Assembly (NCBI GenBank): GCA_034336665.1
Contig: CM067585.1
Coordinates: 2,045,001-2,109,000, forward strand
DNA length: 64,000 bases
DNA from: Luscinia megarhynchos
Taxonomy: Eukaryota > Chordata > Aves > Passeriformes > Turdidae
Direction of reading: 5' to 3'
Below the pieces are notes generated by a model. It was given only the letters and a program-made list of their open reading frames with translations. It did no database searches and was not told the DNA's origin. The position numbers and the translations under genes were made by a program. Below, piece after piece: positions 32,896 through 43,204 of the stretch; position 1 is the first letter of the stretch; every line of letters starts with the position of its first letter.

Positions 32896-33482
32896 TGTAG
32901 GATGTGACAGTGTCAGGACAGTCGTGACAGACAGAGAGATCTCCATGAGCCAGGTCTGGAAACTTGTGGTTTATTGCACAGGGCTGGGTGAAAGGGCCCT
33001 GCTGGAGCTGCCAGCCACAGCCCAGAGCAGGGCAGAGAGAGAGTGGGGGTAGTGAGAGTTCTGAGAGGTGAGAGAGGGAAGGAAGAGAGTGATTTTCCCA
33101 TTTACAATACAATAAATCTTCTATGTTGCATATTCTGATTTCCACTCACCAATCTAACACAAGATACAAATCCTGCAGCATTTACATACAGCCTGTAGGA
33201 ATCATTGCATTACCATCGTGTGTTATACTTTAAACCCTAAAAACTTCTCTTTGGAGCCCTTGTGCCGAGCCAGCAGGGTCTTCTCTGACCTTTGGACCAT
33301 TGTTCTATCCAGAGGGGATTACTTTTGGCCGGCCATCCTATTGTCTCCTAGTTATTTAGTAACTAAGCTTTGGTACCTCAAAGATGGCTTTCATTTCTAT
33401 CTCGCCTATGGTTCTCATATTCTCAAAATCTTTTGCTGGGCAATCATATTTACAAGGTTTTCCTGATTCATCCCTCCCAACA
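32896..33482 (-). mobile_element. Solo LTR B, near full length (587 bp)
   Basis: On the minus strand it begins TGTTGGGAGGGATGAATCAG and ends CTGTCACATCCTACA, giving TG...CA ends. The AATAAA signal is at 32970-32975 (minus), near the 3' end as expected. The 5' 400 bp match 62660-63070 in inverted orientation (GGCCGGCCAAAAGTAATCCC, CTTTGGTACCTCAAAGATGG). I see no perfect target duplication. No retroviral coding region adjoins it. Confidence 0.85.
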
Positions 33483-33860
33483 CTGCCCCTCGGGAAAGGC
33501 ATGTCCATCCCTGCCCTGCCTGGCCCAGGATGGGATCCCTCTTTTTTGGGACCCCAGTGCTGCTCTCTCCAGCTGTGCTGAAGCTCTGCTGCAGGGGAGG
33601 GGGCAAAGCTGCAGTTTCCCCCTGCTTTGGGATAGCTGGATTTCCTCCTTTTTTGTTTAAAAGTACTTAAATTCACTTCTTTCCCCACCTGTATGATCCA
33701 CAAGTATTCAAGAGTGAAATTCACCCCAGGGCTTGTGCTGCAGTTTTAGGGAAGACAGAGAGTGCACGAGAAGTGATGAAGTGTTGGGTTTGGGCATGGT
33801 TCAAACAGCACAGGAAACCTCGGGCTCATGTTCAGCTGCCCAGTGTCAAACAAACCCTCA

Positions 33861-33887
33861 GGTTTTCCTGATTCATCCTTCCCAACA
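33861..33887 (-). mobile_element. LTR B 5'-tip fragment
   Basis: GGTTTTCCTGATTCATCCTT + CCCAACA is the reverse complement of the LTR B 5' end. The upstream 370 bp do not match LTR B, so it may mark a recombined or different LTR that shares this tip. Confidence 0.5.
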
Positions 33888-34046
33888 GGCAGGATGCAGC
33901 CCTGGGTGAGCCCTGCAGGAGGAAGGGAGCTTTCCTTACTGCCCGTGACGAGCTCCCCGGGGAGGAGGGGACAGGACCAGGAGGATGTCCCCACCCTGGC
34001 AGCTCGGAAAGCCTCACCCCGGCCGTGCCAGGATGAGCTGCATCCC

Positions 34047-34060
34047 GTTGCCGTGGCAAC
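34047..34060. promoter_or_regulatory. Perfect RFX X-box palindrome
   Basis: GTTGCCGTGGCAAC fits the RFX consensus GTNRCC-NN-RGYAAC at every fixed position, with both half-sites. RFX factors bind such sites in ciliary and other promoters. It lies in a CpG-containing stretch just before LTR B. No gene start is visible. Confidence 0.5.
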
Positions 34061-34180
34061 TGGCATCTGCCAGAGCTGGGGTGGGCGTGTGGAGGGGAGC
34101 CAGGCGTGGTGTGACCCGGCTCTGGGGACACACACGGAGCAGGTGGCACTGCACCCGAGCGGCCAGTGAGAGCAACCCGA

Positions 34181-34746
34181 TGTTGGGGAGGGAATAGCAA
34201 AATCTTATAAGTGCCTAGCAAGCAGTTCTGGAACAACAGATGAAATAGAGATGTTTGACATAGACACTGAAAATGGTTATGTTAAAATCTGAGGCCCCTT
34301 CCTTTGTTTAGATGATGCCAAATGCCACAAATAGCAAAGAACCAACAGACATCCTGTCCCAAGCCTGGCAGGAAAGGTCTGGAGATAAGGGCAACAGATA
34401 AGGAAAACCATAAAACATGGGAATTTAGTGATTCCTATAGGTTGCATGCAAGTATTAGGAGATTAGTGTATTTGTATTAGATTGGTTATTGGAAATTGGA
34501 ATATTCATAATCGAAGAATACTTATTGTGTTGTAAATGGAAAATCGCTCTCTTGCCTCTTGTCTCTCTTCCTGTCTCTCCTCTCTCTTGCTTTCCTGCCT
34601 TCTTGCTTTCTATTACCTCGGATCTCTAAGCTCTCCCTCTAAGCTCTCTCTTATACCCACGCCCTGTAATAAAATACTAACCTAAGGAACAGAACATATT
34701 AAGATCCTGAGTCTGTCCTGCGACCGTCCGAACAACCAAACCCACA
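34181..34746 (+). mobile_element. Solo LTR B variant, near full length
   Basis: Starts TGTTGGGGAGGGAATAGC. The first 250 bp differ from the other LTR B copies. It then shares GATTCCTATAGGTTGCATGC, TGTATTAGATTGGTTATTGG and a CT-rich CTCTCTTGCCTCTTGTCTC tract. AATAAA is at 34668-34673, and the end is near AACCAAACCCACA. So it is a sister subfamily of the copies at 32896 and 62660. Ends are set by comparison and the target duplication is unclear. Confidence 0.75.
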
Positions 34747-34754
34747 ACCAATGA

Positions 34755-35055
34755 CTTCTTAGGGGAAAGAAGCATTTTCTGGAAAAACCAAACCATATTT
34801 ATAGAGTGGTGAGCCAACCTCAGGCAGGACAGGAGTTCATTGGACAATAGGAGAAAACATCTCCTGTCACATAGATCATGAACTGTCCCCCAGTCACCAC
34901 CAGGTGCTAATCTCTGTTTATTAATTCCTTTCTGTTTACAAGAAATCTATCGTCCTGAGAAAGGCTCAGAAACTGTCTCAGCCTGGGAGACATCCTCCCA
35001 GCCTGAGAAGGAGAAAAAGAGCTCAGAACCTGAGAGAAGGCCTGGCTAAAATCTG
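34755..35055 (-). mobile_element. Possible LTR fragment (family D)
   Basis: AT-rich, with TATTTATAGAGTGGTGAGCC, GGAGTTCATTGGACAATAGG and TCTGTTTATTAATTCC (minus AATAAA). It loosely matches 3255-3465. It directly follows LTR B and may be part of the same old insertion. Low confidence. Confidence 0.3.
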
Positions 35056-35128
35056 CCTGGGCCTTCAGCAGTGTCAGGCAGGGGACGGGGCAGGGGTCAC
35101 CCGGGCTGGGCACAGTCACTCGTGCAGG

Positions 35129-35172
35129 GCACCAGGGTGGCACCAGGGTGGCACCAGGGTGGCACCAGCGTG
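35129..35172. repeat. 11-bp repeat x4
   Basis: GCACCAGGGTG repeated at 35129, 35140 and 35151, and with one change at 35162. A very short array, possibly a seed of the kind that grew elsewhere in the window. Confidence 0.9.
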
Positions 35173-35574
35173 GGCAGCAGCACTGAGCCACCCTCAGGGC
35201 ACCCCAGAGCCTGGAGGGAGGGGGAGACAGGGACCTGCAGAGAATTCTGACTGCACAGCGAGCTGGGGACTCACGCTGCCTGGGCTGAGCCTCCTCCCTG
35301 CTCCAGCTGCCTTCCAGCTTCCCCTCCTCCTCACAAGGCTGGGGGATTCTCCCTGGGGTCTCCCAGAGGAGCCCAACCCCTCAGTTTTGGCTGGGAAGCG
35401 CCTGGGCACAGCGCTGTGGCTCACCCCGGCTGTCCAGTCCAGGGGATCTTTCCAAATCCTGCATTTTCCCCACGACAGCACAGGGCTGTGCTGCCCAGGC
35501 AGGTTTGCTCCTCCTGGGGTGCCTGCCAGGGCACCACTCTCCGTGGGTGGACTCGAGGAAGGAGGATTCAGCTT
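35173..35574. other. Unassigned sequence
   Basis: GC-rich, no element or gene recognised. Confidence 0.35.
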
Positions 35575-35910
35575 TGCCTGTCACGTTATTAAGTGACACC
35601 CACCAGGCATCAAGGTCAAGGAGACCAAATTTTTCCATCTCAACTTGTTAGAGAATGGAAATGTTTCAACTCAGCAGTGGAATATTATCCCTTCTACTCC
35701 TCCCAGCTTGAGTGATTACAGTTTTCCTTAAAAAAAAAAAAAAAAAAAATATTAGGACAAAAATTAGCTTGTGGGTTTGCTATCACATCATCTCCCTTTC
35801 TCTGCTTGGGGTGGAAAGGGAGAAGGTTTGAGGAAGCAGAAAAAAACCCAAAAACTAACCCCAAAAAGCTGTGTTTAATTTAATGAAAAATTATGAGGAA
35901 AAAAAACCAA
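35575..35910. promoter_or_regulatory. AT-rich island with A20 tract
   Basis: Contains GTCACGTTATTAAGTGACAC, an A run at 35730-35749 and TTTAATTTAATGAAAAATTA. The first motif is a near-palindrome (GTCAC..TTA..GTGAC). Complex around the A run. Could be a conserved element or a retroposon tail, and I see no body for the latter. Confidence 0.3.
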
Positions 35911-37859
35911 AAAAAACCAAAAATGCATCTGAAATCCCTCTCAAAATGAGCAACTTTCTACCAAGCCCGCTCATGTGAGCAGCACCAGAGCCTGTCCCTG
36001 CCCCCCTCTGGGAGCAGCAGCTCCTGCTGTGGGGCTGGATCTCACTGGAAATCCATTTCCCAGCAGCGTGTCCCTGCGTGGAGCTGTGCCCGTGTCACAG
36101 CAGCATCTGCAGCCTCCTCTTCTCCAGGCAGCCTCATTTCTCCTGGGTGACCCTGCCCCTCTGTACATCCCACACACAGGGCAGCCCCGAGTGCTGCAGA
36201 GCCTGCTCCAGCACAAATCTTGTCACAGGATACTTAGCCCCACTCCTCCCCCTCAAAAAACAAAAAATAAAAGAAGATTAGTTCCTCTTCTAACCAATTC
36301 CAGCCAATTTGTCCTGCTGCATCCACCCAGCTCCAGTGAGATCTCACTGGAGGCATCAGGGTGGAGATGTGGAAACCAGAGGGAGTGAAATCTGCTCCTC
36401 TGGAAGCAATAAATGCCTCCTGCCTTTTCCAGGCACTTCCTGACCTTGCTGCAGCTGATGGGCAAGTTTATGATCTTGCATTTTAGCTAAATGGAAGAGG
36501 CAATTATTCTTCCTTTTGGATTGAAGTGATTTTAGGAACAGAAATGCTAAACGAGTGGAGAGCCTGGAGAGGCAGCCCAGGAGGAAAACTGGGAGAGCTG
36601 GAGATGGGAGGGCTCGCAGGAGGCAGCAGTGCAGCACAGGGAGGGATGCTGAGGGATGCTGGGGAGAGGCAGTGGGGCTGGGGCCGAGCAGGGGCACAGG
36701 AGCTGCACAGAGCAGCCCCTGGCTGTGCCAGCCCTGCTCCTCCCTCACTGCCGTGGCCTCAGGGCCCACACATGGCCCAGAGCCAGGGGAACTCCCCAGA
36801 AACACCCCTGATGCATTTTGGCATCTCTGCCCTGCTGAGCGGGAGCCCTCCCCTCCTGCCCTGCAGGGTCTTGGCTGCAGCTGCTCCCAGAGGAGGAGGA
36901 CTCACCTCAGCCAGCAGTGGGGCAGAGGGAGGCGCCCTGAGCTCATCTGCAGGGACAGAAGCCTCACCAGCCCTCTAGCAGGGCAACCCTGGAGCCAGAT
37001 CCCACACGGACAGGACCTCCCAAATCCTTTCCCCCAGATTCCCACCAACCAGTGGAAAGGAGGAAGGGAGCTGGGAGGATCAGCTGTGCTGGCACAGCAG
37101 AGTTTGGGCAGCTTCTGCCACGGCCCCTTGCTCGTGCTCCCTGTGCTGTGGGAGGCTGTGCAGGGCACGGGGGTGGCACTGTGCCCCCCTGTGCTGCTGC
37201 AGGTGCCAGCTCAGCCTCCCCCGCAGCACAGCAGGGCTGTCCTGAGCTGTCTCCCATGTGAAGCCACCCAGGGTGTCCCTGCACCCTCCAGCAGCTCAGA
37301 TGTGCCTCAGCTCGGGCACTGCTGGCAGCAGGAGCTGACCCAGGGCCACCAGGAGGTGCCCATTTCTCACCTGGGGTGGAAATAGCAGAATCTAGAGCGA
37401 ACAGGCAGCCTGTGACCCCAGTCACTGCTGTGCCATCCCACCAGAGCCCCTGGTGACCCTCACCCATGGGCAGAGGGGTGGCAACCTCACAGAGAGCCCA
37501 GTGTGGTCACTGCTGGGGGAACATTCTGCCTCTTTGGTCCGAAACAGAGCAAAGATGAGTTAATCAGGATTTCCCTGTAGAGCAGTTCTGACCTGGACCC
37601 TCAAACTGGGACGTGCCAGGGCCCTGCTGTCCTTCCCCAGGGTTTGTCCTTTGGCTGTTTCCCTCCCCAGGGCCACACTCAGCCCCAACAAATGTTTCTG
37701 CTTTTTCTTCTGCTTTTCTGCCCATCTCTGATCCCTTGTTTTGCAGCAGAGATCTCATCTGTGATGGGTTCCCTGGCAGAGAGGTGCCCACAGGGTGAAG
37801 ATGCAGAAGCACTGGGCACAGTGCATAATTACCAGGATGCCCATAATTAACATCTGAAG
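35911..37859. other. Unassigned GC-rich sequence
   Basis: The longest repeat-poor stretch. I see no transposon and no convincing gene: frames are short and have no splice or homology support that I can recognise. It includes the 22-bp palindrome at 36331. Confidence 0.35.
36331..36352. repeat. Perfect 22-bp palindrome
   Basis: CTCCAGTGAGA is followed at once by its exact reverse complement TCTCACTGGAG, with no spacer. A related ATCTCACTGG occurs at 36040. It could bind a dimeric protein or be chance. Confidence 0.9.
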
Positions 37860-38275
37860 TACAGCAAAGCTCAGGAGTCATTTCCTTGCTGGAGCCTCTC
37901 CAGCTGGCCCTGACTGAGATCTTCCCACCTGGGGCAGGATTCTCTGGCTTTACTCAAACCAGCAGAGGGACTCGGGCTGGGGTTATATAGAGAGGCACAA
38001 GAAAGGTGTTGGGTGTGTCCAGAGGAGGCCACTGAGTCAATCCCAGGGCTGAGCCCCTCTGGAGCCAGGCTGGCAGAGCTGGGGGTGACACCTGGAGAGG
38101 AGAAGCTCCAGCAGAGCTCAGAGCCCCTGGCAGGGCCTGGAGTGCTCCAGGAGAGCTGCAGAGGGGTTGGGGACAAGGCAGGAGGGACAGGACACAGGGA
38201 ATGGCTCCCACTGCCAGAGGGCAGGGCTGGGGGATCCTGGGCAGGAATTGTTCCCTGGGAAGGCTGACCTGGAAC
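37860..38275 (+). mobile_element. CR1 LINE fragment, long
   Basis: Sense CR1 blocks in order: GGTGTTGGGTGTGTCCAGAG, GGGCTGAGCCCCTCTGGAGC, GGTGACACCTGGAGAGGAGA, GGACACAGGGAATGGCTCCC and GGCAGGAATTGTTCCCTGGG. The 3' tail is absent. TTATATAG at 37983 is probably chance. Confidence 0.85.
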
Positions 38276-38435
38276 AGAGACTAGACAGAGCAAAAGCAAA
38301 TTAGAAAAGCTAAAATCTTTAGGGTGGGGAGCAGCCCTGGTGCTGCTCCTGTCACAGGCACATCCCTGCCCAGGCTGCCTGCAAGAGATTCCTCTTCTGT
38401 GGATAAGTCCAGGCAAACAAAGCCATTTGGAAAGA
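38276..38435. other. Unassigned sequence
   Basis: Nothing recognised. Confidence 0.35.
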
Positions 38436-38570
38436 GATGCTTTTCTTTTGGCAGCGAAAAGGTGCAGAACAAATATGTTTTTAATAAACATTTGGACTGA
38501 AATTGAGCTTTCTCACCGCAGGAATTTGATTCTTGTCATAATTGCACTTTTCAACGGGGAAAAAAAAGGT
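38436..38570. promoter_or_regulatory. AT-rich island, candidate conserved element
   Basis: AAATATGTTTTTAATAAACA, TTTGGACTGAAATTGAGC and TTCTTGTCATAATTGCAC are complex, non-repetitive and AT-rich against GC-rich flanks. Probable conserved element by composition only. Confidence 0.35.
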
Positions 38571-39004
38571 GTTTGGTCAGGTGGATGGGATGTCAGTGAG
38601 CATCACACCCTGGGTAGCCGGGTCCTGCAGGGAGGAGCAAAGGCTTAGGGCATGGCAGCTCTGCCTGCCCAGCGTGGGCTAAGGGAGGGAGGGCAGGGCA
38701 CGGCCTTGCTGCCTGCTGGCCCCTCATTTCCAGGGCTGCAGCCATGCCCCAGCCCCCCTGATCTGCCTCTGCACCCCTGCTCACCCCCAGGCCCTGCCAG
38801 GGGACAGGCAGGTGTGCCAGGGGTGGCGTGGGGGGCAGGACCCTGCCCTGCCCTGCCCTGGCTGCACCTCCCACCTGCAGAGCTGCTGGCACCAGCCCTG
38901 CAGTGCACTGGAGCTGGGATGGTGCTGGGAAAGCTGGACTGGAAAAAGCCTGGGGAAGAGAAGGATTTGGGGTGACCTTGCTGCAGCCTCCCAGCACCTG
39001 AAGG

Positions 39005-39310
39005 GAGACACAACAAACATGGAAAGGGACAATTTAAAAGGGCCTGGAGGGACAGAACAGGGGAACGGCTTTGCAAGGACAGAGGGCAGGGCTGGGTGGG
39101 ATGTTGGGAAGGAATGGAGGGTGGTGAGGCCCTGGAATGGAATTCCCAGAGCAGCTGTGGCTGCCCCAGCCCTGGCAGTACCCAAGCCAGGCTGGACAGG
39201 GCTTTGGAGCAGCCTGGGACAGTGGAAGGTGTCCCTGACCAGGGCAGGGGTGTGCATGGACGAGCTTTGAGGCCTTTCCCCCCCAAACCATTCCATGATT
39301 CCACGAGTGA
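39005..39310 (+). mobile_element. CR1 LINE 3' end, long
   Basis: Continuous sense CR1: GGACAGAACAGGGGAACGGC, GGAATTCCCAGAGCAGCTGT, GGCTTTGGAGCAGCCTGG-like block, GGACAGTGGAAGGTGTCCC and CCAAACCATTCCATGATTCC tail. Confidence 0.9.
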
Positions 39311-39614
39311 CCACGGGCTGGATGCCTGTGCTGCTCTGCTGGTGGGGGAATGGCTGCTGCTCCCAGGGCAGTGCAGAGTGAGGCCATGCAGCTCTTCCCT
39401 GGCCCAGGAGGTTTCAGACTGGCTGCTGCCCCTTGCCTTGTGTTTCTCCTCCCAGGGCAGCCCATCCCTTGCCCAAGGCACTGAGAGGGGCCCTGTGGGG
39501 CTCTGCCCTGCCCCTGCTCCTGCAGCAGTGGGGCTGGGCTGGTGAGAGCTGAGTGAGGAGCACATCTGCTCGCAGCAGAGCCGCTCCCTGCCAAGCCCTG
39601 CTCTGCAGGACCAC

Positions 39615-39720
39615 TCTCATCTGTCTCTCTTTAACAGGAGCAAATGGAAATGAGCGAATCAATTAACACAGCCCATTAGCAAAATGTCAGAGCCTCCCCG
39701 TTGCACTTAACCCTTCCCTC
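39615..39720. promoter_or_regulatory. Candidate conserved non-coding element
   Basis: GAGCAAATGGAAATGAGCG, AATCAATTAACACAGCCC and ATTAGCAAAATGTCAGAGCC. Complex sequence with a homeodomain-type core, preceded by a CTCTTTAACAG acceptor-like run. Unproven. Confidence 0.3.
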
Positions 39721-39824
39721 AGCAGGGCTGAGGCAGCAGCAGGGTCACCCAGCCCCATCCAGGCAGCAGAGCTGGGGCTGGGGGCACAGGGACCCTCCCT
39801 GGGGATGGCACTTTACCAGGATGT

Positions 39825-39940
39825 GTTTAAAAAAAGAGGGGATGTGGCACTCGGGGCCATGGTCCAGTTGATGAGGAGGTGTTGGGTCACAGGCTGGACT
39901 TGATGGTCCCAAAGGTCTTTTCCAGCCTAGTTCATCCTGG
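39825..39940 (+). mobile_element. CR1 3' end leading into an expanded tail
   Basis: GGTGTTGGGTCACAGGCTGG, ACTTGATGGTCCCAAAGGTC and TTTTCCAGCCTAGTTCATCC are the CR1 3' end in sense. The normal 8-bp tail repeat follows directly and has expanded (next feature). Confidence 0.9.
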
Positions 39941-40636
39941 GATTGTGTGATTGTGTGATTGTGTGATTGTGTGATTCTGTGACTGTGACTCTGTGATTCT
40001 GTGACTCTGTGATTTTGTGATTCTGTGATTCTGTGATTCTGTGATTCTGTGACTCTGTGATTCTGTGACTGTGACTCTGTGACTCTGTGACTCTGTGATT
40101 CTGTGACTCTGTGATTCTGTGATTCTGTGATTTTGTGACTGTGACTCTGTGACTCTGTGACTGTGATTTTGTGATTCTGTGATTTTGTGATTCTGTGACT
40201 CTGTGATTTTGTGACTGTGATTCTATGACTCTGTGACTCTGTGACTCTGTGACTGTGATTCTGTGGCTCTGTGACTGTGATTCTGTGATTCTGTGACTGT
40301 GGCTCTGTGGCTCTGTGACTCTTTGGCTCTCTGATTCTGTGACTCTGTGATTTTGTGACTGTGACTCTGTGATTTTGTGACTGTGATTCTGTGATTTTGT
40401 GACTGTGATTCTGTGATTCTGTGACTCTGTGATTTTGTGACTCTGTGGCTCTGTGGCTCTGTGACTCTTTGGCTCTCTGATTCTGTGGCTCTGTGATTCT
40501 GTGACTGTGACTCTGTGACTCTGTGATTCTGTGATTCTGTGGCTCTGTGATTCTGTGACTGTGACTCTGTGGCTCTGTGACTCTTTGGCTCTGTGACTCT
40601 GTGACTCTTTGGCTCTCTGATTCTGTGGCTCTGTGA
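39941..40636 (+). repeat. Expanded CR1 tail satellite (ATTCTGTG)n
   Basis: About 87 copies of an 8-bp unit: GATTCTGT, GACTCTGT, GACTGT, GATTTTGT, GGCTCTGT and GACTCTTT. CR1 elements normally end in only a few copies of an 8-bp ATTCTRTG repeat. Here the same unit starts exactly at the end of the CR1 and runs for nearly 0.7 kb. Minus-strand frames (Ser/Gln/His/Arg-rich, up to 324 codons) are artefacts. Confidence 0.95.
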
Positions 40637-41274
40637 GGGGCAGTGGGAGCTGTGGGACACAGCACAGCTGGTTTGCAGCTCCTGCAGACCCTCCTGGCTG
40701 GCAGAGGAGCTGGGAGCACGTTTCCCCTGGGGCAGGGACGTGTCTGGGTGCCAGCTCCTTTATTTGCCCATCCCTGCCTGCAGAGGTGGCCGAGGAATCC
40801 TGCAGAGAGAGCACCTGAGGGTGAGAATGGTGGAGCTGGGCTGACTCAGGGCACAGAGCTGGGCTTTTCTGCTGGCATGGGTTTCACAGCTGTGACCCCT
40901 GTGCCACTCTGAGATCGCAGCCTCAGCTCTCAGCCTGTCCCTGCACAGCAGCCCTGGCACACGTGTGAGCAACAGCAGCACCAGCCCTCTCCTCGTGTGC
41001 CACTAAGTGCCACAGGCAACAGGAGAGCTGTGCTAAGACATAATAAACCCTCATCAGCTAATTAATAATTAGAGACACTTGTTCCTGAAAGCCTGGCTCC
41101 AGTGGTGGGATGATGCACCTCAGCTCTCCTGCCAGGCACAAGCATCAGATGTCCAAACCACGCAGGGTCTCAGGGCTGGCAGGGTCCCAGTCTGCAGACA
41201 CAGAGCTCCCAGTTTCCCAGTCTCAGCCACAGTGGCCACATCTTCTCTCTTGCTTCTCTCAGCCCCTGTTTAGG
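40637..41274. other. Unassigned sequence
   Basis: GC-rich, with a short AT-rich patch at 41035-41085 (ACATAATAAACCCTCATCAG, CTAATTAATAATTAGAGAC; the latter is palindromic around TTAATAATTAA-like bases). No gene seen. Confidence 0.35.
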
Positions 41275-41587
41275 AACAAAGCCCTCCAGGGGCTACATCC
41301 AAAATGGACGATGGGTCATGGGTTTTCAGACTTTTATAAGTTGGGTCCATTTGCAAATTGGGGGTTTATGAAGTCATTGACTCCAAGTTTGCTCCCCCCA
41401 ACTCACTTCTGTTTCCATTTCTCAGGGCCTGAGACAGTGAGGTGCCAGACCTGGAGAGGAATTGTTGTGTCTGACCAAAATGGGACAGCAGCAGCTCACA
41501 CTGGATATGGAGTTTAGAGTTATACACTAAAGAATTGCAGGGTTACAAAAATACAAAAAATATAAAAGCTAAAATCCTAAAGCATCA
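41275..41587 (-). mobile_element. Solo LTR C, truncated
   Basis: On the minus strand it starts TGATGCTTTAGGATTTTAGC and follows the copy at 48540: AATTCTTTAGTGTATAACTC, GCTGCTGTCCCATTTTGGTC, AGGAATT-class CTCTCCAGG block and GCCCCTGGAGGGCTTTGT. It stops before the AATAAA region, so about the last 100 bp are missing. Confidence 0.8.
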
Positions 41588-41663
41588 TAAGCAGTGTCTG
41601 ATCCTTCGCTGGTGTCTCTGAGCACATCCCTGCCATCACCCTCTCTCCCACGAAGGCACTGCT

Positions 41664-42510
41664 GGCCTGGGTCTGCCTGACCTGGGTCTGCCTAACCTGG
41701 GTCTGCCTGACCTGGGTCTGCCTGACCTGGGTCTGCCTGACCTGGGTCTGCCTGGCCTGGGTCTATCTAACCTGGGTCTGCATGGCCTGGGTCTGCCTGA
41801 CCTGGGTCTGCCTGACCTGGGTCTGCCTGACCTGGGTCTATCTGACCCGGGTCTGCCTGACCTGGGTCTGCCTGACCTGGGTCTGCCTGACCTGGGTCTG
41901 TCTGACCTGGGTCTGCCTGGCCTGGGTCTGCCTAACCTGGGTCTGCCTGACCTGGGTCTGTCTGACCTGGGTCTGCCTGGCCTGGGTCTGCCTAACCTGG
42001 GTCTGCCTAACCTGGGTCTGCCTGACCTGGGTCTGTCTGACCTGGGTCTGCCTAACCTGGGTCTGCCTAACCTGGGTCTGCCCTAACCTGGGTCTGCCTG
42101 ACCTGGGTCTGTCTGACCTGGGTCTGCCTGGCCTGAGTCTGCCCTGGCCTGGGTCTGCCTAACCTGGGTCTGCCTGACCTGGGTCTGTCTGACCTGGGTC
42201 TGTCTGACCTGGGTCTGCCTGGCCTGAGTCTGCCTGACCTGGGTCTGCCTAACCTGGGTCTATCTAACCTGGGTCTGTCTGACCTGGGTCTGTCTGACCT
42301 GGTTCTGCCTGACCTGGGTCTGTCTGACCTGGGTCTGCCTGACCTGGGTCTGCCTAACCTGGGTCTGCCTAACCTGGGTCTGCCTGGCCTGGGTCTGTCT
42401 GACCTGGGTCTGTCTGACCTGGGTCTGCCTGACCTGGGTCTGCCTGGCCTGGGTCTGTCTGACCTGGTTCTGCCTAATCTGGGTCTGTCTGACCTGGGTC
42501 TGCCCTGGGT
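41664..42510. repeat. 15-bp minisatellite CCTGGGTCTGCCTGA
   Basis: About 56 copies with G/A changes (CCTAA, CTGGC, TCTGTCTGA, TCTATC). With 15 a multiple of three, each frame keeps a five-residue peptide. A 126-codon plus frame and a 106-codon minus frame result. No supporting gene features. Confidence 0.97.
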
Positions 42511-43204
42511 AATCCAGGCAAAGATGTGATGAACTCCAAGAATTCAGGAATGCCTGGGACACTCCCCAGCTCTGTGCCACCCACCCCGCGTGTCACCACC
42601 CCTGCCCAGCCTAGTGGCCAAGGGTCACACGGGAAGTCCTGCCACGTCTCCCTCTCTCCCACGGACACGTGTGGGGCTGTCTGCAGCCAGGGCTGGATCA
42701 AGCCAGGCCTTTCATCTTTATTTTCCCTGCTTTTATTCTTGCTCCAGACATAACCCACAGACAGTGCTGGTCGTGCCCCACGGTGCTCACAGCGACACTT
42801 TGAAACGCGGATCCCTCCTGAGCAGAGAAACCCCAGCAGCCAAATTCCTGCATTGTGCTGTGCATTACCGACCTCAATGGCCTCTAATCCACTGCCACGG
42901 ATTCCCACAGGAGCACCGGGCTGCAGCTCCCTGCTGCATGCAAATCCCTCCCAGAACAGGCCCGGATTGTCAAGGCATCACCTCGATTAGGGACGTGGCC
43001 CTGACAGCTCAGGGAACTTTGTGTCCGAGGCTCCCCGGCCCCCAGAGCGGGGTGTGAGAACAGCCAGGGGGCTGCAACAACCACTGATGGGAATGAATGG
43101 TGTCCTTGGTGTCTGTGGGCTCTCCCAGCTGGAGCTTTCAAAGAAGGATGGACACGGATCCAAGCCCAGGGGCTGTGCCCGGTGCCTCCCCGCTCTGGGA
43201 TGCT
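42511..43204. other. Unassigned sequence
   Basis: GC-rich, complex. 42860-42900 (GTGCATTACCGACCTCAATG, GCCTCTAATCC) might be a small conserved patch. No gene seen. Confidence 0.35.

Larger units (their letters stand above)
33483..34180. other. Unassigned sequence with an LTR B tip
   Basis: Apart from the 27-bp LTR B tip and the X-box listed separately, it holds no recognisable element. Confidence 0.35.

Noticed and set aside
32896..35055. Possible endogenous retrovirus with internal genes between LTR copies
   Set aside because: The LTRs at 32896 and 34181 are in opposite orientation and belong to different subfamilies. The sequence between them has no gag, pol or env-like frame.
37980..37992. 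TATATAG promoter-like motif
   Set aside because: Lies inside a CR1 fragment with no start-site context.
39745..40814. Ser/Gln/His-rich minus-strand frames
   Set aside because: Antisense of the expanded CR1 tail repeat.
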